This document shows, piece by piece, positions 1 to 6,765 of a stretch of DNA of 9,689 bases; position 1 is the first letter of the stretch, and each line of letters starts with the position of its first letter. Below the pieces are notes generated by a model. It was not told the origin of the DNA, did no database searches, and saw nothing but the letters and a program-made list of their open reading frames with translations. A program made the position numbers and the translations under genes. This stretch comes from Candidatus Omnitrophota bacterium (lineage in GTDB: Bacteria > Omnitrophota > Koll11 > Zapsychrales > Fredricksoniimonadaceae), in NCBI GenBank assembly GCA_023247595.1, contig JAHFGF010000049.1, positions 1 to 9,689 on the forward strand, written 5' to 3'.

Positions 1-512
1 GGCAGAACCTTGGTATCAAAATTTGGACGGATACTGATTCCGCCAATCACAATAAAATTTTCATCTCGTTTATAAATCAAGTACGCACGGCCCGGAAGGC
101 GAAACGCGCTGGAAGATGTGTCGGTATACATAGATGGAGAAATATCCAGACCGACAAAATAATTTTCAGATTCTGTAAAAGGCGCTGGAAATTTAACACC
201 CAAACCCAAACTTCGGGCAACTAAATTAGACGGAAGATAAACAGACACGTCGCTATTGATATCCGTATGTTTATTCATTAAGGACAAAGAAACCGGCATT
301 CCGTTTCCAAGCTTAAATTCATGATTAAACGAAAATTTTGTCTCGCTGATGCTTAATTGCCCGCTCTGCGCTTCAACATCACTTTCCGTTATATACCGCG
401 ACTCTAATAAAGCTGCCGTATTTACTTCCTGAGAAAAAACATGTCCGGGATTTACACACGCAAAAACCAAACAGAACATTAATATCCGCCTCAATTGCGT
501 TTTATTTTTCAT
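1..512 (-). CDS. Secreted, probable outer-membrane beta-barrel protein (C-terminus outside window)
   Basis: The reading frame is open from an ATG at 512 to the left edge, giving about 170 residues of the N-terminal part. Residues 1-27 form a signal peptide: a basic start (MKNKTQLRR), a hydrophobic stretch (ILMFCLVFACV) and a probable cleavage after HVFS. The mature part is rich in alternating polar and hydrophobic residues with aromatic positions, as in beta strands. Examples are the segments around KFSFNHEF, AYLIYKR and FIVIGGISIRP. This suggests an outer-membrane barrel of the DUF6268 or a similar family, which I infer rather than recognise. A second in-frame ATG at 518 exists, but the sequence CAGGGG lies 6 nt before the ATG at 512, so I chose 512. 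A promoter is visible just upstream and the preceding operon is closed by a terminator, so the gene is probably transcribed alone. Confidence 0.75.
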   Translation of the reverse strand, partial: MKNKTQLRRILMFCLVFACVNPGHVFSQEVNTAALLESRYITESDVEAQSGQLSISETKFSFNHEFKLGNGMPVSLSLMNKHTDINSDVSVYLPSNLVARSLGLGVKFPAPFTESENYFVGLDISPSMYTDTSSSAFRLPGRAYLIYKRDENFIVIGGISIRPNFDTKVL

Positions 513-549
513 ACCCATCCCCTGAAATTTTTATTAAAATAACACTTAA

Positions 550-577
550 ATTATACCGTTTCTCCTCGGCAAACCAA
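550..577 (-). promoter_or_regulatory. Sigma-70-type promoter of the outer-membrane protein gene
   Basis: On the minus strand a perfect -10 box TATAAT (550-555) is preceded, 16 nt upstream, by TTGGTT (572-577), which matches three of six positions of the -35 consensus. Transcription would begin near 543, giving a leader of about 30 nt before the ATG at 512 with its ribosome site inside it. The position between the terminator at 636-670 and the gene fits a promoter. The weak -35 keeps confidence moderate. Confidence 0.5.
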
Positions 578-635
578 GCATCAATTCAAATATTTTTAAA
601 GCGTGTTAAACGCCAACGGAACTGCAATTATCAAA

Positions 636-670
636 AAAATAGAGCCGTGATTACACACGGCTCTATTTTT
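636..670 (-). terminator. Rho-independent terminator after the lipoprotein gene
   Basis: The arms AGAGCCGTG (641-649) and CACGGCTCT (656-664) pair perfectly around a 6-nt loop, and A/T pairs extend the stem to about 14 bp. On the minus strand the right-hand side runs into seven T residues, as required for an intrinsic terminator of the gene ending at 704. The plus strand also ends in a short T run, so the structure could work in both directions, although no plus-strand gene precedes it. Confidence 0.9.
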
Positions 671-703
671 AATACTCAACCGTTGATAGGTAAATTTTCA
701 ATT

Positions 704-1240
704 TTACTTATTCACGGGTTCCTGGCCATTACCCAACGGATCAGATTCCAAAATAGGCTCAGTGACAGGCGTGGCAGCTGAAGATACGGAATCAACAACG
801 CCCGCAGCCAAATGCGTCCCAAGCTTGGCCCATGTGCGAGGACCAACTTTTCCGTCGGCTTTTAGACCATTTTCTGTTTGAAACTTTTCGATAGCATTTT
901 TTGTTTTAGGACCGATGCTGCCGTCCACCTTTCCCTCATAATAACCAGCGCTCTTTAAAGCTTCCTGAATTTGCTGAGGAGTTGGATTTTCAATTACCGC
1001 GGCAACGGTTTGTTCAACCGCGCTGGAGGCTGCCTCCAAGGCCGATGGCACAGCGCCATTGGCAACATTCATATCCGTTGGAACGCCCATCGCGTTCATT
1101 TCCATATTTGCCATAGCTGTCGCTGATGTTTCTTCAGTCACAATCGGCTCCTCAACCGGAGCTTTTGCTTCTTTTTTTTGACACCCGGCAAACGCTACAA
1201 CCATTATTAAACCTAATACTAGTCCCGTCATGTTTTTCAT
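704..1240 (-). CDS. Lipoprotein with a C-terminal peptidoglycan-binding domain
   Basis: This 178-residue protein begins with a lipoprotein signal (MKNMTGLVLG, then a hydrophobic run) ending in F-A-G-C with Cys20 as the lipidation site. Residues about 20-85 are a low-complexity linker rich in Ala, Glu, Val and Met, probably spanning the periplasm. Residues about 87-143 are a PG_binding_1 domain: the helix QIQEALKSAGYY, then GKVDGSIGPKT and ADGKVGPRTWAKL, the usual repeated D-G-x-(I/V)-G-P-(K/R)-T pattern. The family binds the cell wall non-covalently, so the protein probably tethers a membrane to peptidoglycan; no enzymatic domain is seen. The C-terminal tail is acidic and unstructured. An in-frame TTG at 1246 lies only 4 nt after AAAGGG; the ATG at 1240 is 10 nt from it and gives the more typical M-K start. 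The gene lies 46 nt after the small secreted protein gene and is probably cotranscribed with it. Confidence 0.85.
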   Translation of the reverse strand: MKNMTGLVLGLIMVVAFAGCQKKEAKAPVEEPIVTEETSATAMANMEMNAMGVPTDMNVANGAVPSALEAASSAVEQTVAAVIENPTPQQIQEALKSAGYYEGKVDGSIGPKTKNAIEKFQTENGLKADGKVGPRTWAKLGTHLAAGVVDSVSSAATPVTEPILESDPLGNGQEPVNK

Positions 1241-1286
1241 AGACAAGCTGCCCTTTTTAATTGATTGTTTGACAAAAATAATTTTT

Positions 1287-1640
1287 TTACTTTTTTACCC
1301 AAACCGACTCGACAACATTTGTTCCGTCCGACATTGAGGCGTACTCAACCAACACCTTTAATCCCGGAGTTAAATCCGCCAGACTCCCCTGAGCCATAGC
1401 AATATCTATCGTAGATATATCGGTAATATAAAACGTTGAAATTTGTTTTTGCTGGGCAGGATCATCTGCGGAGTATTCAAGATCAAAACTGGAAGCCTCT
1501 TGATTAACCGAGAGAACACGACCTACGATTTCTTGAGATTTTAGGTCTTCCTCTTCACTGGCGCAAAACGCGTTATTGTTTAAAATCACACCCGAAACTG
1601 CCAAAAAAGAAATTACAACCCACACAAATAAACTTTTCAT
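1287..1640 (-). CDS. Small secreted protein of unknown function
   Basis: This is a 117-residue protein. It starts at the ATG at 1640, which has AAAGGA a few nucleotides upstream; the longer in-frame start at 1667 has no ribosome site and lies almost on the -10 box. Residues 1-27 are a signal peptide (MKSLFVWVV... ending NNAFCA). The mature domain of about 90 residues begins acidic (SEEEDLKSQ). It continues as probable beta strands: EIVGRVLSVN, SFDLEYS, STFYITDIST, then a short LADLTPG turn and KVLVEYAS and VVESVWVKK. The order and the LTPGLKVLVEY segment resemble small OB-fold or DUF5666-like extracytoplasmic domains, but I cannot assign a family. It is probably periplasmic and cotranscribed with the peptidoglycan-binding lipoprotein. 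Confidence 0.75.
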   Translation of the reverse strand: MKSLFVWVVISFLAVSGVILNNNAFCASEEEDLKSQEIVGRVLSVNQEASSFDLEYSADDPAQQKQISTFYITDISTIDIAMAQGSLADLTPGLKVLVEYASMSDGTNVVESVWVKK

Positions 1641-1670
1641 ATATTTCCTTTCCAACGTTAATTCCATTTC

Positions 1671-1676
1671 ATTATA
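1671..1676 (-). promoter_or_regulatory. Candidate -10 box upstream of the small secreted protein gene
   Basis: The minus strand carries a perfect TATAAT here, about 30 nt before the ATG at 1640. The expected -35 region holds only a poor match (CATGGA), but the spacer is very AT-rich. This supports the start at 1640 rather than 1667 and a separate promoter after the MFS gene. It could also be chance in AT-rich DNA. Confidence 0.35.
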
Positions 1677-1730
1677 AGGAGAATTTAAAAAAATCCATGA
1701 ATATTTTTTCTTATTTTTTACCTTAAGTTT

Positions 1731-2975
1731 TCAGATTTCCATAAAGTCTAAATCTTTTCCATGCGTTTCTTTAAGAGAAAATAATGCAAAACACGCCATT
1801 AACAAACATATTCCGGCAATAAGAAATGCGCTATTGACTAAACCTATCGAAGTTTTCAACTGACTAAAGGCATACGAAACCGGAACAACTGAACCGCGCA
1901 CAAAATTGGGAACAGTTGTAGCCACCGTCGAACGGATATTGGTTCCGAATTGTTCCGCAGCAATAGTAATAAAAATTGCCCAATAACCGGCGGAAAAACC
2001 AAGCGCCAGACAATTGGCATAAAAAACTCCCAGCGACACACCTTTATTGAGTAAATAGGTTGTGATAAAAAAAGCCATGAGAACCATAAAAATCAATGCC
2101 ACCTTTTTACGGCTTTGCATGATTTGAGAAAGCGTACCGCTCACAAAATCCCCTAAGGCAAGCCCGATATACGCAAACATAACTGCTTTTCCCGGCTCAG
2201 GCGCAACCGTCATCCCTAAAGCCTTTCCTAACTCGGGTGAAAACGTTATTAATATTCCGACGACAAACCATAACGGAACTCCGATTAAAATACAGCACAG
2301 ATACTTCCACGCGCTTGACCAGGATTTAAAAATAAGCTTAAGACTGCCCCGTTTCATCGGCTTATTTTTCATCGCTTCAAACATTCCAGACTCATAAACC
2401 GTTAAACGCAGCAACAGCAAACCGAATCCTAAAGCGCCGCCGATGAAATACGCAACACGCCAGTCAAAAAGATCGCCCACCAGCGCGGCAACCACCGCTC
2501 CTAAAATTCCAATGGTCGCAACAATCATCGTGCCATAACCGCGCGTTTCCTTAGGCATAATTTCACTGACAAGCGTAATGCCCGCGCCTAATTCACCCGC
2601 CAAACCAATACCGGCAATAAATCGAAGCAAGGCATAGGTTGGAACATCCTGCACAAAACCGTTGGCGATATTTGCCAGCGAATACAGGATGATGGACCCA
2701 TATAATACGGAAAGACGTCCCTTCTTATCGCCCCAAATGCCCCAGATAAGACCACCAATGAGCATGCCGGTCATCTGCGCGTTTAAAACCAGAACACCTT
2801 GGGATAATAATTCGTCAGGGGCAACACCGATGGATTTCAGACTTTTAATGCGGACAATGCTAAAGAGGATCAAATCATAAATATCGACAAAATAACCAAG
2901 CGCGGCCAAAAGCACCGATGACATCACGACACTATTTTTACTGAACAATTTATTTTTTTTCGAATTGACGTTCAT
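1731..2975 (-). CDS. MFS transporter (12 membrane segments, substrate unknown)
   Basis: This is a major facilitator superfamily permease of 414 residues from the ATG at 2975. It has a short basic cytoplasmic N-terminus (NSKKNKLFSK), then a first membrane helix containing GYFVDIYDLILF with acidic residues. The loop 2-3 signature GGLIWGIWGDKKGR is the classical MFS motif A. Helices 4-5 carry GIGLAGELGAGITLVSE, then MPKETRG and DWRVAYFIGG. A basic cytoplasmic loop (around KNKPMKRGSLK) separates the two halves, and a weaker copy of motif A (GDFVSGTLSQIMQSRKK) marks the second half. The acidic first helix and the PKETRG loop resemble proton-coupled metabolite or sugar transporters, but I cannot name the substrate. 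An in-frame TTG at 3017 would add a second hydrophobic stretch; neither start has a clear ribosome site. It is the last gene after truD and the acetyltransferase, about 50 nt from the latter. Confidence 0.85.
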   Translation of the reverse strand: MNVNSKKNKLFSKNSVVMSSVLLAALGYFVDIYDLILFSIVRIKSLKSIGVAPDELLSQGVLVLNAQMTGMLIGGLIWGIWGDKKGRLSVLYGSIILYSLANIANGFVQDVPTYALLRFIAGIGLAGELGAGITLVSEIMPKETRGYGTMIVATIGILGAVVAALVGDLFDWRVAYFIGGALGFGLLLLRLTVYESGMFEAMKNKPMKRGSLKLIFKSWSSAWKYLCCILIGVPLWFVVGILITFSPELGKALGMTVAPEPGKAVMFAYIGLALGDFVSGTLSQIMQSRKKVALIFMVLMAFFITTYLLNKGVSLGVFYANCLALGFSAGYWAIFITIAAEQFGTNIRSTVATTVPNFVRGSVVPVSYAFSQLKTSIGLVNSAFLIAGICLLMACFALFSLKETHGKDLDFMEI

Positions 2976-3023
2976 AACCAGAAACATGATAACAAAATTT
3001 AAAATAGCCAAAATCAAAAACTA

Positions 3024-3554
3024 TCAATTTTTCTCACGGATAAATTTAAGCGCCCGAACCGGACTGCCGTCTTTCACCCTATAATCGGATAAAACATCTG
3101 TCTGAATAAATCCGCATTTTTGGACAACCGATATTGATGTTTTATTGCTTTCAAAAACAATAACTTCCAGACGTCGCAATAGAAATACGTCAAACGCAAG
3201 CTTGATAAAACCCTTCACGACATCCGTCATAATACCTTTACCCCAAAACTCCTGTGCCAGCCAAAAGTTGATTTCATCCGTGCCTTTTGAAAAATTTACC
3301 GTCCCTTTAAAACTGATTATGCCTATTAATTTGCCATCGGACGTCCGGATTGCCCAATCCATCAGCCGCCCGAACCTCTGACTGCGATCGCCTGTTAATT
3401 CAATAAAGTTTCGGGCATCCTGCACCCCGTAAGGATACGGAATATCACAAGTATTTTTTTGGATCACTCCAGCAGAAAGACACTGGACCAATATCTGGTC
3501 ATCATTAGGATAAACAGAAGTCAAAGATATGTCGTCTGTGATGTAATAATTCAT
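3024..3554 (-). CDS. GNAT-family N-acetyltransferase (RimJ/RimL-like)
   Basis: A 176-residue single-domain acetyltransferase, the usual length for the Acetyltransf_3 type. The acetyl-CoA-binding motif A is visible as FWLAQEFWGKGIMTDVV, containing the Q/R-x-x-G-x-G/A core as E-F-W-G-K-G. The C-terminal part carries LRRLEVIVFESNKTSISVVQKCGF, the N-x-x-S-x-x-V-x-x-x-x-G-F pattern of RimJ/RimL and diamine acetyltransferase relatives. The strand DWAIRTSDGKLIGIISFKG precedes it, as expected for the fold. The acceptor cannot be deduced; ribosomal proteins, amino acids and antibiotics are all possible. Its ATG overlaps the truD stop codon (ATGA, 3551-3554), with GGTGGA about 7 nt upstream, so translation is probably coupled to truD. 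Confidence 0.85.
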   Translation of the reverse strand: MNYYITDDISLTSVYPNDDQILVQCLSAGVIQKNTCDIPYPYGVQDARNFIELTGDRSQRFGRLMDWAIRTSDGKLIGIISFKGTVNFSKGTDEINFWLAQEFWGKGIMTDVVKGFIKLAFDVFLLRRLEVIVFESNKTSISVVQKCGFIQTDVLSDYRVKDGSPVRALKFIREKN

Positions 3555-4735
3555 GACGCATCCACCAACAAATTTTTAATCAACATGGTCGCATAACTTC
3601 CTCTGGGAAGCGTGAATTTAAGGATTAATTTTCTTTTGTGCGGATAAAGCTCATCCGGCGCGTCTTCGGAAGCGAGTCGTTCAGGAAAAACAACCAACGC
3701 CCGATCAGTGGTTTTAAAAAAGGCCGTTCTGACTTTTAACTTATTAAACATAGGAATTTTCACGCCCCGCAATTCCAGCAAAGCGGCATACTGCTGTTCA
3801 CATCGCTCATCTAAAAATTTTGTATTGTGCGCAGCCGTCGGGATGCTCAAGGAACGTACATTTTTTAAAATATCATCAGCAATGTTTGAATAAAAACAAT
3901 ACTCCCCCGCAACACCAGAAACACAAAGAAGGTCATCCGGCACCAGGATTTTTAAAACGCGCGCGGCCAGATCATTCCATAAATATGATTGATAGGCGCT
4001 AAAGAACATGGACATTTCTTCTCGAGGAATCTGATTCAGGACATTTAAAAAAGCCTTTTCCCCTTTTTTAAACTCCGCAAACGCGAAACGTTCAAAATCC
4101 GAATGCGCTTCTTTAAAACAGGCATCCCAGTCTTTCCAATGCTCAAGAAAATATCTTTTACGGTCTTTTTCCGCCTTTGGATCGCTGGAATAAATGGATG
4201 TTAAATAAATCTTTGCCGCGCCGTTAAAATGCCCCAATAAAATTTTCTCGGCCAAAAAACCCTGTTCTTTATCAAAACTGCCGAATCTCTGGTCGTCAAA
4301 ATAATTTACAAAACCCTGCGCCTGGACACCATCCAACCGTTTTTTAATACCTGTCAGATTCTCTTCTGTCAATTGCCGGACGGTAATTTCAAAACGATTT
4401 CCGTCGATGAGATCTGGCCCCATGGGACGCTGGGCATATCCTTGAAAAGTGAAGGATAATTGCTCGGATTTAAAATCATTAATGCGCTTACCTTCAACCG
4501 TAATGAACTGACGCGTGAACGCGTGCCGGTCCTTTTTGCCGCCATAGGAAAAAAAACGTGACGGAATATTTAATTTCTTGGAAATCTCTCTTAAGGCATC
4601 AACCGTATTCCAGCCGCGTTTTTCTAAAAGATAAACCGAATATGGACCCGCGTTATCCCATCGGGCCGAAACGATTTCCTCAACTTTAAAATCTTCAGGA
4701 ATTGCTTTAAGAATCGCAGGCATAAAAGTCCACAA
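3551..4735 (-). CDS. truD: tRNA pseudouridine(13) synthase TruD
   Basis: TruD converts uridine 13 of certain tRNAs to pseudouridine. The family hallmarks are all visible: KAIPEDFKVEEI near the start (residues 10-21), GGKKDRHAFTRQF (65-77) with the catalytic aspartate as Asp69, NYFDDQRFG (144-152), and FTLPRGSYATMLIKNLL (374-390) near the C-terminus. The middle part, about 155-350, corresponds to the TRUD insertion domain. At 394 residues it is longer than the Escherichia coli enzyme (about 350) but within family range. I chose the TTG at 4735 because a perfect AAGGAGG lies 8 nt upstream (4744-4750); the ATG at 4723 would give a more ordinary family N-terminus but sits 20 nt from that site. 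The ribosome site is buried in a hairpin that also resembles the terminator of the preceding gene. It is followed by an overlapping acetyltransferase gene. Confidence 0.93.
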   Translation of the reverse strand: MWTFMPAILKAIPEDFKVEEIVSARWDNAGPYSVYLLEKRGWNTVDALREISKKLNIPSRFFSYGGKKDRHAFTRQFITVEGKRINDFKSEQLSFTFQGYAQRPMGPDLIDGNRFEITVRQLTEENLTGIKKRLDGVQAQGFVNYFDDQRFGSFDKEQGFLAEKILLGHFNGAAKIYLTSIYSSDPKAEKDRKRYFLEHWKDWDACFKEAHSDFERFAFAEFKKGEKAFLNVLNQIPREEMSMFFSAYQSYLWNDLAARVLKILVPDDLLCVSGVAGEYCFYSNIADDILKNVRSLSIPTAAHNTKFLDERCEQQYAALLELRGVKIPMFNKLKVRTAFFKTTDRALVVFPERLASEDAPDELYPHKRKLILKFTLPRGSYATMLIKNLLVDAS

Positions 4736-4765
4736 AAAGGGCGCCTCCTTGTCGAAGACGCCCTT
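4734..4765 (-). terminator. Hairpin: probable terminator of the redoxin gene, overlapping the truD ribosome site
   Basis: On the minus strand 4765-4754 (AAGGGCGTCTTC) pairs with 4748-4737 (GGAGGCGCCCTT) in an unbroken 12-bp stem with two G-T pairs and a 5-nt loop, followed by T residues to 4734. It lies 16 nt after the redoxin stop codon, the usual place for an intrinsic terminator. The T run is short (five, two of them in the stem) and the GGAGG of the truD ribosome site is fully paired inside the stem. It may therefore act as a terminator, as a translational gate on truD, or both. Confidence 0.7.
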
Positions 4766-4780
4766 AAAATTTACAAAAAA

Positions 4781-5389
4781 TTAATATTTAACCGAACAGC
4801 CATAAGATTTGGTGGAAGATTCTGTCACAACTTTACCGGCGATGGCTTCTTCCAAAGCGTCTTTCACATAATTCTTAGAAGTTTCAATATCGGCCGCCTC
4901 TGTACTTGGCGTACTATCGATCGCTCCCTGATAAATCAAAAGCCCTTGAGGGCTGACGACAAACATGTGCGGTGTAGTTTTCGCGCCATACAACTTTCCT
5001 ACCTTACCATCTTCATCCAATAATACTGCCGTCGGCGATGCACCCTTTTCCTTTGTTAATTCATTCGCTTTATCCGCGGGATAATATCCCTCTTTTCCCG
5101 GCGCTGATGAATTAATTGACAGCCAAATTACATCCTTAGCTGTGTATTCCTTCTGCAAGGCCTGCATATTACCGCTGTCGTAATGTTTATGAACAAATGG
5201 GCAGTCATGATTAAACCATTCCAAAACCACAAACTTGCCTTTATATTGCGACAACGTCTGCGCTTTGCCGTTGGTATCCGTCAAAGTAAAATCCGGAGCT
5301 GATTCCCCCACATTAACACCAGCTTCACTAATGGCCGCCAGAAAAAGACATCCGACAAAAACAGGAAGAAGGAATAATTTTTTAAACAT
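4781..5389 (-). CDS. Exported redoxin/peroxiredoxin-like protein (thioredoxin fold)
   Basis: This 202-residue protein has a signal peptide (MFKKLFLLPVFVGCLFLAAI, cleavage near SEA at 23), so it should act in the periplasm. The mature part is an AhpC/TSA-type thioredoxin fold: GESAPDFTLTDTNGK (28-42), YKGKFVVLEWFNHDCPFV (49-66), and the cis-proline loop TTPHMFVV (138-145). Residues from about 147 complete the sheet (SPQGLLIYQGAID). The active site has one cysteine, Cys63 in D-C-P-F-V-H-K-H, and not the CxxC of thioredoxin, as in PRX-like proteins. The protein ends in YGCSVKY, with Cys198 conserved in the relatives I remember as G-C-(S/N)-(I/V)-K. It may be the partner of Cys63. Substrate and reaction are unknown. 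AGAGGAG sits 6 nt before the ATG, an excellent ribosome site. The gene stands alone between a palindrome upstream and a hairpin downstream. Confidence 0.88.
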   Translation of the reverse strand: MFKKLFLLPVFVGCLFLAAISEAGVNVGESAPDFTLTDTNGKAQTLSQYKGKFVVLEWFNHDCPFVHKHYDSGNMQALQKEYTAKDVIWLSINSSAPGKEGYYPADKANELTKEKGASPTAVLLDEDGKVGKLYGAKTTPHMFVVSPQGLLIYQGAIDSTPSTEAADIETSKNYVKDALEEAIAGKVVTESSTKSYGCSVKY

Positions 5390-5425
5390 ATCAAACTCCT
5401 CTTTGAATGGTTAAATCACGGTGCC

Positions 5426-5541
5426 TATTCTCCTTCGCAAAAGCAATAGAACTGGTTCTTTTGCTTCGGAGCAATTATTCTGGTCGAGAATATTGCTGCG
5501 AAGCAAAACTCAAGATTCTATTATTTTTGCGTAGAAGAATA
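5426..5541. repeat. Long imperfect palindrome (about 56-nt arms, 5-nt centre)
   Basis: The arms 5426-5481 and 5487-5541 are imperfect inverse complements around the centre GGTCG. The innermost parts match best: TTTTGCTTCG then AGCAAT and ATTCT on the left, against AGAAT, ATTGCT and CGAAGCAAAA on the right, with one mismatch and one bulge. The outer parts match as TATTCT, CGCAAAA and AATAGAA with scattered mismatches and bulges, and TGCC/GGCA (5422-5425 and 5547-5550) may extend the pairing. The left arm can also fold locally (AAGCAA...TTGCTT). No T run follows on either strand, so it is not an ordinary terminator. It could be a degenerate miniature mobile element, a REP-like repeat, or an RNA structure protecting the 3' end of the upstream operon. 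Confidence 0.75.
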
Positions 5542-5565
5542 ATTATGGCAAAGCATTTAGAAAAA

Positions 5566-6765
5566 TCAATGAATTTCATCGGTCTTGCCAAGCCTTTGGA
5601 TGATCATTTCAGGTGTAATAAGTTCCGGTAATATCTCCGGATTATTTGAGGCCGCTGGATAATATACGTAAAGCGGTATGCTATTTTTTCCATAGCTTTC
5701 CAATGACCGCGCGATAGCTGAATCTTTGCTGGTCCAATCGGCTTTGACAGTTTCAATAGCCAATTTTCGAAAAAGCGCCTGCACATCTTTATTTTTAAAA
5801 ACTAACCGATCGTTGAGCTGACAGGTTAAACACCAGGCGGCTGTAAAATCAATGAACACGGCTTTTTTCTGTTTTAATAAGTCCTTAACCAGTTCGGGAG
5901 AATAGTCCTTCCAAATAGTGAACATCTTTTCTAAAGGAACATCAACCACAACGGCATAATCGCTCCCTTTGTCCCTAGCGCGGCCAACCAATACTCCTTT
6001 AAGAACATTGATTCCGCTCACTGGAAATATATTTGATTTCTCAATTTTTAAACTAACACCTTTGGCCAATCCAGATATCATCTGCACGGCGGCATGGTCA
6101 ATTAAATCGCTGCGTTCGGGATAGAAATATAATTCAGTGAACATTCGATTGTTTTTGATGGGCGCAATATTTAATTCAAGATACGTTCCTCGATCCAAAG
6201 CCTTGATAATCAAATCACCGGAATCAACAGGCCATTGCGATGCAACAGCATCAAACTGAGTTAAGATGTTTTCATCTTTTTGCGATGGACCTTCTTGAAT
6301 CGGAACCGAAATTTGAAATTCCGCGCGGCCGGGAATGCAATCCACCTGACAAGCCAGCCAATCGACCTTGGCCTTAATGAGAAGATCATTTTCTGCCGAC
6401 ATTTCTTTTGGAACAACAACGTCGGTAATTAACAAAACATCTTGTTCATAGCCGTAACTGGTTAATGGTCCGGAAACAATGCGCTTTGGAAAAGGCCAAT
6501 GAATTTCTCCCGCACTCACGCCTTGAGGCAGTGTCCATTCAATAGTCGGTGAAAGGCCGGAATCACCCGGATTTTTCCAATAGACATGCCAGCCTTTATC
6601 CATGGTCATTTTGACAGCCACACGCAAAGCTCCACCCGGCGCGATAGTTTTCACATCACTAATAAGTTCAACCTTGGTATGAGCGGCATATTGCGGCTCC
6701 GCCCAGGAAAATGTCCCGAGCAGCATAAAGAGAGCAATTATAGAAAAATGGATAATGCGTTTCAT
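5566..6765 (-). CDS. DsbD/ScsB-like protein: periplasmic domain fused directly to thioredoxin domain, membrane core missing
   Basis: Residues 1-22 are a signal peptide (ending FSWA). Residues about 25-280 are the N-terminal periplasmic domain of the DsbD/ScsB family, shown by GWHVYWKNPGDSGL (58-71), IHWPFPKR (88-95), SYGYEQDVLL (103-112) and the redox pair Cys139/Cys143 in LACQVDCIPG. Residues about 285-395 are the C-terminal thioredoxin domain, with YSPELVKDLL, VFIDFTAAWCLTCQLN (Cys312/Cys315 in CLTC) and the cis-proline region NSIPLYVYYP. Full-length members carry about 200 residues of membrane helices between these parts to bring electrons from the cytoplasm; here none are present, and the frame is unbroken. 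It may receive electrons from another protein or carry out thiol exchange within the periplasm. The ATG overlaps the stop of the L,D-transpeptidase gene by 4 bp and has no clear ribosome site, so its translation is probably coupled. Confidence 0.88.
   Translation of the reverse strand: MKRIIHFSIIALFMLLGTFSWAEPQYAAHTKVELISDVKTIAPGGALRVAVKMTMDKGWHVYWKNPGDSGLSPTIEWTLPQGVSAGEIHWPFPKRIVSGPLTSYGYEQDVLLITDVVVPKEMSAENDLLIKAKVDWLACQVDCIPGRAEFQISVPIQEGPSQKDENILTQFDAVASQWPVDSGDLIIKALDRGTYLELNIAPIKNNRMFTELYFYPERSDLIDHAAVQMISGLAKGVSLKIEKSNIFPVSGINVLKGVLVGRARDKGSDYAVVVDVPLEKMFTIWKDYSPELVKDLLKQKKAVFIDFTAAWCLTCQLNDRLVFKNKDVQALFRKLAIETVKADWTSKDSAIARSLESYGKNSIPLYVYYPAASNNPEILPELITPEMIIQRLGKTDEIH

Noticed and set aside
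1677..1730. Possible terminator after the MFS gene
   Set aside because: The region has T-rich runs on the minus strand, but I find only short AT-only pairings and no GC-containing stem.
5407..5631. Plus-strand open frame of 74 codons across the palindrome
   Set aside because: Its codons come from the inverted repeat and from antisense of the DsbD-like gene's end; the product is not protein-like and no ribosome site precedes it.
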